From: Mollicutes bacterium
GTDB lineage: Bacteria > Bacillota_I > Bacilli_A > Izemoplasmatales > Izemoplasmataceae
Direction: 5' to 3'
DNA length: 13,251 nt
Assembly (NCBI GenBank): GCA_003552275.1
Contig: PUKL01000029.1
Coordinates: 1-13,251, forward strand
Shown: piece by piece, positions 1 to 10,124 of the stretch
How the letters are laid out: every line of letters begins with the position of its first letter
How positions within the stretch are numbered: position 1 is the first letter of the stretch
Program-made: the position numbers and the translations under genes
Notes under the pieces: model-generated
What the model saw: the letters and a program-made list of their open reading frames with translations, nothing else
The model's database searches: none
What the model was told of the DNA's origin: nothing

Positions 1-384
1 GTCCTCGGCGGCTGGATGGAATTCGACACCGTCGTGGCCAGCCCGGACATGATGCCGCAAGTGGGAAAACTCGGACGTACATTGGGCCCTCGCGGTCTCA
101 TGCCGAACCCCAAGACGGGCACCGTGACCCAAGACATCAAGAAGGCGGTCGAAGAGATCAAGGCGGGTAAAGTCGAGTACCGTGTCGACAAGGCCGGTAT
201 CCTGAACATCCCCGTCGGCAAACGTTCTTTCGCCCCCGAGAAGATCGTCGAGAATCTCCGGGCCTTCTATGACACCATCCAACGTTCGCGTCCTGCGACC
301 GTCAAAGGCGTGTTCGTCCGCAACATGGCCATCGCGACGACCATGTCTCCCGGAATAAAGGTTGACACCACGACCATTTTGTAA
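1..384 (+). CDS. rplA: 50S ribosomal protein L1 (C-terminal part; 5' end outside window)
   Basis: This is the last 127 codons of L1, open from base 1 (frame starts V-L-G-G-W-M) to a TAA at 382-384. L1 binds 23S rRNA to form the mobile L1 stalk near the E site, and in many bacteria it also represses its own mRNA. The visible part carries the family signature G-P-R-G-L-M-P-N-P-K-T-G-T (about bases 88-120) and then K-A-G-K-V-E-Y-R-V-D-K-A-G. The C-terminal rRNA-binding segment reads T-T-M-S-P-G-I-K-V-D. Most L1 proteins have Gly where this one has Ser (codon 346-348); see findings. The full protein is normally about 230 residues, so roughly 100 N-terminal residues lie upstream. The next genes are rplJ and rplL, the usual neighbours. 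Identification is very secure. Confidence 0.97.
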   Translation, partial: VLGGWMEFDTVVASPDMMPQVGKLGRTLGPRGLMPNPKTGTVTQDIKKAVEEIKAGKVEYRVDKAGILNIPVGKRSFAPEKIVENLRAFYDTIQRSRPATVKGVFVRNMAIATTMSPGIKVDTTTIL

Positions 385-390
385 GACAAT
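362..390 (+). promoter_or_regulatory. Candidate sigma-A promoter for rplJL, inside the rplA 3' end
   Basis: A perfect -35 TTGACA (362-367) is followed after exactly 17 bp by GACAAT (385-390), which keeps the A at position 2, the A-A at 4-5 and the T at 6 of a -10 box. Transcription would start near 397, just before the L10 leader. A dedicated rplJL promoter at this place fits the leader-based control. The weak -10 leaves open that the genes are read only from a promoter upstream of rplA or rplK. Confidence 0.45.
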
Positions 391-411
391 AGGCACAGGA
401 AAAAATGAATC

Positions 412-516
412 TATATCTGTCGAAGACCTCAGGTGCCTTCGGGCTTAATCTCCTGAGCAGACAAAAGAACATCGGGACTCCCGCCTCTTTTGTCGTCTGG
501 ACAGAAGAGGTTTTTT
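412..516 (+). promoter_or_regulatory. Ribosomal protein L10 leader (autoregulatory mRNA structure)
   Basis: This matches the known L10 leader of Gram-positive bacteria, in which L10(L12)4 binds the rplJL leader RNA and controls a terminator. A three-way junction can be drawn: P1 416-421 with 500-505; P2 428-433 (CTCAGG) with 452-457 (CCTGAG), capped by a C(UUCG)G hairpin at 437-442 and carrying the asymmetric UUAAUCU bulge at 445-451; and P3 460-468 (GACAAAAGA) with 486-494 (TCTTTTGTC), topped by 473-476/480-483. The UUAAUC stretch after a GC-rich hairpin is the family's L10-binding kink-turn-like element. P1 holds the 3' arm and P3 the 5' arm of the terminator at 484-516, so the two folds exclude each other. 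Pairings are seen in the sequence; the regulatory role comes from the family. Confidence 0.9.
484..516 (+). terminator. Attenuator terminator of the L10 leader
   Basis: An 11-bp stem (484-494 with 500-510, with one T-G wobble at 490/504) has the five-base loop GTCTG and is followed by six T (511-516). It lies 27 bases before the rplJ start. It is the terminating alternative of the L10 leader and should form when excess L10-L7/L12 complex binds upstream. Confidence 0.9.
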
Positions 517-543
517 CATGGACATTACCAAGGAGGTGGAACC

Positions 544-1071
544 GTGTCAGAAAAAGCGATTGAAAAAAAGAAAGAACAAGTCGCGAAACTCGCCGAAAAG
601 ATGAAAGAGGCGAACTCCGTCGTCGTCGTGGACTATCTCGGCTTGACGGTCGCCGAAGCGAGTGAACTACGCCGTGAACTGATGAAGAACGGCTGCGAGT
701 TCAAAGTCATCAAGAACAACATCATCCGTCGCGCCGCCGAAGCGGAAGGTCATAAAGAGCTCCTCGAACACATCGAAGGACCCAACGCCCTCGCCTTCAG
801 CTTCGAAGACAGCGTGACCGCGGCGAAAGTCATCCACGAATTCGCAAAGGACCACAAGAAGCTCGAGCTCAAGGTCGGCATTGTCGACGGCGAGTTCATG
901 GACAACGAGAACATCAAGACGATCGCCACCATTCCCTCGCGCGAGGAACTGCTCACCATGTTTGCCGGCGGCATCCTGGAGCCCATCAAACATCTCGCCA
1001 TGGGATTGAACATGCACATCGAGAACCAGGAAGAAAACCAAGACGAAAGTCAAAACGACCAAACCGAATAA
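544..1071 (+). CDS. rplJ: 50S ribosomal protein L10
   Basis: L10 forms the base of the ribosomal stalk: its N-terminal domain binds 23S rRNA next to L11, and its C-terminal helix carries L7/L12 dimers. The product is 175 residues; the usual length is 165-175. The start is taken as GTG 544 because a strong AAGGAGGTG lies at 530-538, and because the longer in-frame ATG at 490 falls inside the leader terminator. Visible features are a Lys-rich N-terminal helix (1-22), the strand V-V-V-V-D-Y (26-31), the conserved K-N-N-I-I-R-R-A (57-64), G-P-N-A (79-82) and the C-terminal L7/L12-binding helix (about 133-158). The last 16 residues are a Glu/Gln/Asn-rich tail. The stop's final A is the first base of rplL's Shine-Dalgarno AGGAGGAG, indicating coupled translation. 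Expression should be set by the L10 leader. Confidence 0.97.
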   Translation: MSEKAIEKKKEQVAKLAEKMKEANSVVVVDYLGLTVAEASELRRELMKNGCEFKVIKNNIIRRAAEAEGHKELLEHIEGPNALAFSFEDSVTAAKVIHEFAKDHKKLELKVGIVDGEFMDNENIKTIATIPSREELLTMFAGGILEPIKHLAMGLNMHIENQEENQDESQNDQTE

Positions 1072-1084
1072 GGAGGAGAAGAAA

Positions 1085-1453
1085 ATGGCCAATCTGAAAA
1101 ATGAAGAAATCATTGAAGCTTTGAAAGAAAAGACCCTGCTCGAATTGAAGGAACTCGTCGACATGATGAAAGAGGAGTTCGGCGTCGACCCGAGCGCCGT
1201 AGCCGTAGCCGCACCCGGTGCCGCTCAAGAGGACGAAGAACCGAGCGAAGTCACCATCACGCTCACCAACCCCGGTCAGAAGAAGATCGGCGTCATCAAG
1301 GTCGTCCGCGAACTCACCGGTCTCGGCCTGAAAGAGGCGAAATCCCTCGTCGACAGCGCGCCCGCACCCATCAAAGAGAACATCGACCCCGAAGAAGCCG
1401 AAAGCATCAAAGAGAAGATCGAAGAAGCCGGCGGCGAAGTCGAAATCAAATAA
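1085..1453 (+). CDS. rplL: 50S ribosomal protein L7/L12
   Basis: L7/L12 is the multi-copy acidic stalk protein that recruits translational GTPases (EF-G, EF-Tu, IF2, RF3) and stimulates GTP hydrolysis. The 122-residue length is typical. It has an N-terminal dimerisation domain that binds L10 (about 1-32), an Ala/Glu/Pro-rich flexible hinge (about 38-54) and a globular C-terminal domain with the signature I-K-V-V-R-E-L-T-G-L-G-L-K-E-A-K (71-86), the GTPase-factor binding surface. The hinge is more acidic than usual (Q-E-D-E-E-P-S-E, 48-55). The gene starts 13 nt after rplJ with a strong Shine-Dalgarno at 1071-1078. Higher L7/L12 output relative to L10 is expected, since several dimers bind each L10. 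A hairpin terminator follows within 20 nt. Confidence 0.98.
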   Translation: MANLKNEEIIEALKEKTLLELKELVDMMKEEFGVDPSAVAVAAPGAAQEDEEPSEVTITLTNPGQKKIGVIKVVRELTGLGLKEAKSLVDSAPAPIKENIDPEEAESIKEKIEEAGGEVEIK

Positions 1454-1465
1454 CCTTCATCCAAC

Positions 1466-1497
1466 CGAAAAACCTGAGTGACAAGCTCAGGTTTTCG
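1466..1497 (+). terminator. Intrinsic terminator after rplL
   Basis: A perfect 10-bp inverted repeat AAAACCTGAG (1469-1478) / CTCAGGTTTT (1486-1495) has the loop TGACAAG. The stem can extend by two more pairs (1466-1467 with 1496-1497) around a bulged A. The T run is inside the stem and is followed by CGCC rather than more T, so termination may be leaky. Readthrough would feed the downstream methyltransferase gene, which has no clear promoter of its own. Confidence 0.72.
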
Positions 1498-1528
1498 CCT
1501 CGATGGAGGAAGAACGAGGTGGGTGGCG

Positions 1529-2122
1529 ATGAGCCATTACTTCAGCGAGAAGCAAGATGACTTGGAAAAAGACGAGCGGACACTCGTGTATGAACATGCG
1601 GGGAGAAGATTCACTTTCACCACCGCCCGCGGTGTTTTCGCCCGGAACGAAGTCGATTTCGCCACCCGTCTCCTCATCGAGACAATCGAGGTCGATAAGG
1701 AAGATGTGCGCCTTTTGGATCTCGGCACCGGCTATGGAGTCATCGGTGTCGTGCTCGGCGCCCTTCATGATGGGGAAGTCGTCATGACGGACGTCAATGA
1801 ACGGGCTCTCGCTCTCGCCGAGAGGAACCTCGAAACGAACGGCGTGCAGGCCCGTGTGTTGAAGAGCGACGGTTTTTCCGCGTTGCCGGAGGAACGTTTC
1901 GACCTCATCGTGACGAACCCGCCCATCCGCATCGGGAAAGAGAGGCTCTTTCCCATCTTGAGCAAAGCGCGGGACCATTTGCGTGCCGGAGGGACCTTCT
2001 GGCTCGTCTGCCACAAGAAACACGGGGCGAAGAGCATGCGCGAACACCTTGAGAAAAACTACGATGTCGAGACCCGCAAGCGGAAGAAAGGGTTTCATGT
2101 GTTCGTCTGTCGCCCGCGCTGA
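1529..2122 (+). CDS. RsmC/YbxB-like class I SAM-dependent methyltransferase (probable 16S rRNA guanine-N2)
   Basis: This 197-residue protein belongs to the RsmC/RlmG-type methyltransferases and corresponds to B. subtilis YbxB in position and size. E. coli RsmC makes m2G1207 in 16S rRNA from S-adenosylmethionine; this activity is inferred here from family. Motif I, D-L-G-T-G-Y-G (64-70), is the SAM-binding loop. Asp88 in V-M-T-D-V-N is the acidic ribose-binding residue. Motif IV, N-P-P-I-R-I-G-K (130-137), is the catalytic signature of amino-group methyltransferases. Unlike enterobacterial RsmC, it has only the one catalytic domain. ATG 1529 is chosen because GAGGTGGG (1516-1523) precedes it; the longer GTG start at 1478 lies within the rplL terminator. 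It ends in TGA. No promoter is evident between the terminator and the start, so expression probably comes from readthrough. Confidence 0.9.
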   Translation: MSHYFSEKQDDLEKDERTLVYEHAGRRFTFTTARGVFARNEVDFATRLLIETIEVDKEDVRLLDLGTGYGVIGVVLGALHDGEVVMTDVNERALALAERNLETNGVQARVLKSDGFSALPEERFDLIVTNPPIRIGKERLFPILSKARDHLRAGGTFWLVCHKKHGAKSMREHLEKNYDVETRKRKKGFHVFVCRPR

Positions 2123-2157
2123 CCGTTTTTCATCGCATGTCCGTCGAACAACCGCCC

Positions 2158-2201
2158 CTCACGGAAGGGTTCCTTCCTGTCTTGACGGATCGCCCCGTGA
2201 G
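2158..2201 (+). other. Inverted repeats in the gap before the rpoB promoter
   Basis: In the 106-base gap between the methyltransferase stop and the rpoB promoter, GGAAGG (2163-2168) can pair with CCTTCC (2172-2177) around GTT. Alternatively CTCACGG (2158-2164) can pair with CCGTGAG (2195-2201). These share bases and exclude each other. Neither is followed directly by a T run, although TTTTT occurs at 2213-2217. This may be a weak terminator for the methyltransferase transcript or chance. Nothing else is seen in this gap. Confidence 0.3.
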
Positions 2202-2228
2202 AAACCGCTCGATTTTTCCCGATAAACA

Positions 2229-2257
2229 TTGACCACTTGACAGTGCTATGATATAAT
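2229..2257 (+). promoter_or_regulatory. Strong sigma-A promoter for rpoBC
   Basis: The -35 TTGACC (2229-2234) is one base off consensus. A 17-bp spacer is followed by a perfect -10 TATAAT (2252-2257), with an extended -10 TG at 2249-2250. Transcription should start near 2264, giving a leader of about 66 nt before the rpoB GTG. This separates rpoBC transcription from rplJL. Confidence 0.88.
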
Positions 2258-2329
2258 GACAAAATGCGTTACAATGCGCTTTTTTGTGTTGCCATGATTT
2301 TTTATCCATTCGAACGGGGTGTATACGTA

Positions 2330-5300
2330 GTGAGCTACTCGATTGTCAAATACGGTAGAAAGCGCGAAAGAAGGAACTATTCCCGCATCAAAAGCCAAGT
2401 CGAACTGCCGAACCTCATTGAAGTCCAGACCAAGTCTTTCTACTGGTTCATAGAAGAGGGGCTCAAAGAACTCCTCGAGGACATTTCGCCGATTGAGAAC
2501 TTCACCGGCGGCTTGGAACTCTATTTCGAAGACATCGAATTCGATGAACCGAAACATACCGTGCACGAAGCCCGTGAAAAAGAACTGACCTACGCCTGTC
2601 CGCTGCGCGTCGGCGTGAAACTCGTCGACCACAGCACAGGCGTGATTCAACGTCAGAAGATTTTCATGGGCGATTTTCCGTTCATGACCGACCGGGGCTC
2701 GTTCATCATCAACGGGTCCGAACGTGTCATCGTGAGCCAGATCGTCAGAAGCGCCGGCGTCTTCTTCGACAAAGAGGTCGACCGCAAGACCCTCAGGAGC
2801 CGCTATCTCGGGCAGATCATCCCCAACCGCGGCGCCTGGCTCGAATACGAGACCGACTCGAAGAACGTTCTGAACGTGAAGCTCGACCGTTCGAAGAAGA
2901 TTCCGTTGACGACGCTTCTCAGGGCGATCGGCCTTTCGACGGACGAACGTATCCTCGATCTCTACAAGAAGCACGCCCACATCGACCAGACACTCGAACG
3001 CGACAACACGAACTCCAGCGAGGAAGCCATCCTCGAAGTGTATTCGAAACTCCGTCAAGGCGAAACCGCGACAGTCGACGGCGCCATCAAGTTCTTCGTG
3101 AGCCGTCTTTTCGACGCGAAACGGTATGAACTCGCCAAGGTCGGACGCTTCAAGGTCAACCAGAAACTGGATGTCTTGAACCATGTCCGCGGCAAGATGT
3201 TGACGGTGGACCTCGTCGACCCCGAAACCGGGGAAGTGCTCGTCGAGAAAGACACAGTCATCGACAAGAAGACCGAGAAGATCCTAGATGCCAACCGTCA
3301 TCTTTTCACCCGGACGGTGCCGGGTGTTCTCGCTCATGACCTCGAGTACGATTTCGCCGAGCAGAAGGACATTCTCGACGGCTGCCCCTATCTCGACCAT
3401 CTCTCCGATGACGACAAGCTCACCGCCATCAAGGCGCAACGCTTCCTTTCAGCCGAAGAGTACGCCCAAGGACATCTCAAAGACAAAGGGCTCACCAAGA
3501 AGAAATTCATCGACAAGGAAGGCAACAAGGCCTACGACGAGATGCTCGCATCCATCGAGGAGACGCTTGCCAAAGACGAGTTGAAACTCCGGCTCGCGCG
3601 AGTCGAGATTCTCGACATCCGCCACACGAACAAAGAAGACGAGGAAATCGACGTCCGGGTGATCGGCAACGACTCTTCCGAGAACGCCGAACACCTCACC
3701 CCCTCCGACATCATCGCTTCCGTGAGCTATTATCTGAACCTCATGGACGACTACGGAAGACTCGACGACATCGACCATCTGGGCAACCGTCGGCTCCGCC
3801 TCATCGGCGAGCTGCTCAAGAACCAGTTCCGGATCGGTCTTTCCAAACTCGAAAAGAATGTCATGGACCGCATGAGCACCCGGGACACCTCGGAGATGAC
3901 CCCGCAGAATCTCATCAACATCCGGCCCCTGACCTCTTCCATCAAGGAGTTCTTCGGCTCTTCGCAGCTCTCGCAGTTCATGAGCCAGACGAACCCCCTC
4001 GACGAGATCACCCATAAACGTCGCATCAGCGCGCTCGGCCCCGGTGGTCTCACCCGGGACCGCGCCGGTTTCGAAGTGCGCGACGTGCATTATTCACACT
4101 ACGGAAGGATCTGTCCCATCGAGACCCCCGAAGGACAGAACATCGGCCTCATCAACAGTCTTTCCACCTATGTCCGCGTGAACGAGTACGGACTCATCGA
4201 GACTCCCTATCTCAAAGTGCGTCGCGAGGAGAAAGACGACGGTTCCGTCGAGCTCTATGTGACCGACGAGCACCTTTTCCTCACGGCGGACCAGGAAGAG
4301 GAATACATCATCGGCCAGGCCAATATCAACCTCGATGACGACATGCGCATCGTCGACGACACGGTCGTCGCGCGCCACATGGGCGAGACCAAGATGCATC
4401 ACAAGCACGAGGTCGACCTCATCGATGTCTCACCGAAACAGATCGTCAGCGTGTCCACGGCCTGCATCCCCTTCCTTGAACATGACGACGCGAACCGGGC
4501 CTTGATGGGCGCGAACATGCAACGGCAGGCGATTCCCCTTTTGAAACCCGAAGCCCCTTATGTGGGGACCGGTATCGAACACAAGGCCGCCAAGGACAGC
4601 GGCGCCTGCATCGTGGCACAAAAAGCCGGCGTCGTGAAATATGTCGACGCGAGAAAGATCATCGTCGAGGAAGAGGGCGGCAAGAACCGCACCTACCCGC
4701 TCGAGAAGTTCGAACGGAGCAACCAGAGCACGCTCATCAACGAGAAACCGATCGTCCGTCCCGGCGACAAGATCGAAGCCGGCGAGATCATCACCGACGG
4801 ACCGGCCATGGACGAGGGCGAACTCGCTCTGGGCAGGAATGTCGTCGTCGCCTTCATGACATGGAACGGCTACAACTACGAAGATGCCGTCATCCTTTCC
4901 GAACGTCTCGTCAAAGACGACATCTACACATCCATCCATATAGAGAAATATGAAGCCGAGGCCCGTGACACCAAACTGGGTAAAGAGGAAATCACCCGCG
5001 AGGTGCCCAACGTCGGTGAGAAGGGACGTCGTTTCCTCGACGAAAACGGCATCATCATCCCCGGCGCCGAAGTGAAAGAGGGCGACATCCTCGTCGGCAA
5101 GGTCACCCCGAAAGGCTTCACCGAAGAGACTCCCGAAGACCGTCTGCTCGGCGCCATCTTCGGCAAGAAAGCACATGAACAGCGCGACACCTCGCTCCGC
5201 GTGCCCCACGGGGGCGGCGGCATCGTCCACAGTGTCAGGCACTTCTCCCGCGAAGCGGGCGACGAACTGCCGCCCGGCGCGAACGAAGTCGTACACGTCT

Positions 5301-6094
5301 TCATCGTGCAAAAACGCAAGATCTCCGAAGGCGACAAGATGGCCGGACGCCACGGCAACAAGGGCGTCATCTCGAAGATCCTCCCCGAGGAGGACATGCC
5401 CTTCCTGCCCGACGGACGTCCCGTGGACATCATGTTGAATCCGTTGGGTGTGCCTTCGAGGATGAACATCGGCCAGGTGTTGGAAATCCATCTCGGCATG
5501 GCCGCCGAGAAACTCGGCGTCCACATCGCGAGCCCCGTTTTCGACGGTGTCGAAAGCGAGGACCTCGACGAGATCATGCAAGAGGCAAAGCTCAGCCACA
5601 ACGGCAAGACCCCCCTCTATTCGGGTCTCACCGGAGAACGATACGACAACGACGTCGCCGTCGGCATCATGCACATGATCAAGCTCGACCACATGGTCGA
5701 CGACAAGCTCCACGCCCGGAGCGTCGGCCCCTACACGCTCGTCACCCAGCAGCCGATGGGCGGCAAGGCCCAAAACGGCGGCCAGCGTTTCGGCGAGATG
5801 GAAGTCTGGGCGCTTGAAGCCTACGGTGCGGCCTATTGCCTGCAAGAGATGCTCACCGTGAAGAGCGACGACATCATCGGCCGGAACAAAGTCTTCCGCG
5901 CCATCGTCGACGGCAAGAGCATCCCCGAACCGAGTCTCCCCGAATCGTTCCGCGTCTTGACGAGGGAGCTTCAGTCCCTCGGCATCAGCGTGGAACTCAT
6001 CAACCGCGACACACACGAAAACGAGGCCCGCAAGAGTCTCGTGGAAGATTCCGCCGAACACGACTATGTGGGAAAATACGGTTTCGATTCCTGA
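2330..6094 (+). CDS. rpoB: DNA-directed RNA polymerase subunit beta
   Basis: The beta subunit forms half of the polymerase active-site cleft and the rifampicin pocket. From GTG 2330 it is 1254 residues, a little longer than the roughly 1190 of B. subtilis. This start is preferred because ATG 2264 coincides with the predicted transcription start and ATG 2294 has no Shine-Dalgarno, while GGGGTG (2316-2321) precedes the GTG and the next residues S-Y-S-I-V-K-Y-G-R-K-R-E-R-R look like the family N-terminus. Landmarks are G-S-E-R-V-I-V-S-Q early on; the rifampicin cluster S-S-Q-L-S-Q-F-M-S-Q near 545-553 through H-K-R-R-I-S-A-L (562-569); R-D-V-H-Y-S-H-Y-G-R; and K-M-A-G-R-H-G-N-K-G (1003-1012). 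Oddities are Ser552 where Asp is usual (E. coli 516), Gln603 where Pro is usual (567), and about 75 extra charged residues between roughly 335 and 440. It ends in TGA, 19 nt before rpoC, so the two are co-transcribed. Confidence 0.97.
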   Translation: MSYSIVKYGRKRERRNYSRIKSQVELPNLIEVQTKSFYWFIEEGLKELLEDISPIENFTGGLELYFEDIEFDEPKHTVHEAREKELTYACPLRVGVKLVDHSTGVIQRQKIFMGDFPFMTDRGSFIINGSERVIVSQIVRSAGVFFDKEVDRKTLRSRYLGQIIPNRGAWLEYETDSKNVLNVKLDRSKKIPLTTLLRAIGLSTDERILDLYKKHAHIDQTLERDNTNSSEEAILEVYSKLRQGETATVDGAIKFFVSRLFDAKRYELAKVGRFKVNQKLDVLNHVRGKMLTVDLVDPETGEVLVEKDTVIDKKTEKILDANRHLFTRTVPGVLAHDLEYDFAEQKDILDGCPYLDHLSDDDKLTAIKAQRFLSAEEYAQGHLKDKGLTKKKFIDKEGNKAYDEMLASIEETLAKDELKLRLARVEILDIRHTNKEDEEIDVRVIGNDSSENAEHLTPSDIIASVSYYLNLMDDYGRLDDIDHLGNRRLRLIGELLKNQFRIGLSKLEKNVMDRMSTRDTSEMTPQNLINIRPLTSSIKEFFGSSQLSQFMSQTNPLDEITHKRRISALGPGGLTRDRAGFEVRDVHYSHYGRICPIETPEGQNIGLINSLSTYVRVNEYGLIETPYLKVRREEKDDGSVELYVTDEHLFLTADQEEEYIIGQANINLDDDMRIVDDTVVARHMGETKMHHKHEVDLIDVSPKQIVSVSTACIPFLEHDDANRALMGANMQRQAIPLLKPEAPYVGTGIEHKAAKDSGACIVAQKAGVVKYVDARKIIVEEEGGKNRTYPLEKFERSNQSTLINEKPIVRPGDKIEAGEIITDGPAMDEGELALGRNVVVAFMTWNGYNYEDAVILSERLVKDDIYTSIHIEKYEAEARDTKLGKEEITREVPNVGEKGRRFLDENGIIIPGAEVKEGDILVGKVTPKGFTEETPEDRLLGAIFGKKAHEQRDTSLRVPHGGGGIVHSVRHFSREAGDELPPGANEVVHVFIVQKRKISEGDKMAGRHGNKGVISKILPEEDMPFLPDGRPVDIMLNPLGVPSRMNIGQVLEIHLGMAAEKLGVHIASPVFDGVESEDLDEIMQEAKLSHNGKTPLYSGLTGERYDNDVAVGIMHMIKLDHMVDDKLHARSVGPYTLVTQQPMGGKAQNGGQRFGEMEVWALEAYGAAYCLQEMLTVKSDDIIGRNKVFRAIVDGKSIPEPSLPESFRVLTRELQSLGISVELINRDTHENEARKSLVEDSAEHDYVGKYGFDS

Positions 6095-6113
6095 ATGAGG
6101 ACAAGGTGATTTG

Positions 6114-9929
<3,816 letters not shown>

Positions 9930-9937
9930 GACACCGT

Positions 9938-9971
9938 TGCCGGGCCGCCTCGAGGTGGCCCGGCATTTTTT
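9938..9971 (+). terminator. Intrinsic terminator after rpoC
   Basis: A GC-rich stem of about 12 bp (9938-9949 with 9954-9965, one G-T wobble) has the tetraloop TCGA and is followed by six T (9966-9971). It begins 9 bases after the rpoC stop and cleanly ends the rpoBC unit. Confidence 0.96.
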
Positions 9972-9983
9972 CCGCGAGACACA

Positions 9984-10012
9984 TTGACACACCTGGAACG
10001 GTGTTATATAAT
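9984..10012 (+). promoter_or_regulatory. Consensus sigma-A promoter for rpsL-rpsG-fusA
   Basis: A perfect -35 TTGACA (9984-9989), a 17-bp spacer and a perfect -10 TATAAT (10007-10012) place the start of transcription near 10019. It lies 12 bases after the rpoC terminator. Both hexamers at consensus suit the heavy expression needed for S12, S7 and EF-G. Confidence 0.94.
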
Positions 10013-10018
10013 TACACG

Positions 10019-10124
10019 TGCGTCAAGTGCGAAAACACCCCTTCCATCGAGGGGATTCGCCATCAATATGGAACAATCGACACACATGGAAGTGTTGTGA
10101 AAAAAACAGGAGAGGAGGAACAAC
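10019..10124 (+). promoter_or_regulatory. rpsL 5' untranslated leader with alternative hairpins
   Basis: About 105 nt separate the predicted transcription start from the rpsL ATG. One fold is a hairpin: GCGAA (10029-10033) with TTCGC (10056-10060), and CCCCT (10038-10042) with AGGGG (10050-10054). A competing pairing joins AACAC (10034-10038) and TTCCA (10042-10046) with TGGAAGTGTT (10087-10096), 10 bp with a CCC bulge. The two cannot coexist. There is no T run, so any control would act on translation or stability. Function is unknown, and no known leader family is recognised. Confidence 0.4.

Noticed and set aside
490..543. ATG 490 as the start of rplJ
   Set aside because: It lies in the leader terminator stem; GTG 544 has a near-perfect Shine-Dalgarno and gives the expected L10 N-terminus.
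1478..1528. GTG 1478 as the start of the methyltransferase
   Set aside because: It lies in the rplL terminator stem and lacks a ribosome binding site; ATG 1529 has one and matches the family's length.
2237..2257. Perfect TTGACA (2237-2242) as the rpoB -35 box
   Set aside because: It is only 9 bp from the TATAAT at 2252; TTGACC at 2229-2234 gives the proper 17-bp spacing.
2259..2287. Hairpin with a T run just after the rpoB promoter
   Set aside because: Its 5' arm lies at or before the predicted transcription start, and the inner stem is only 3 bp with mismatches, so it would not form in the transcript.
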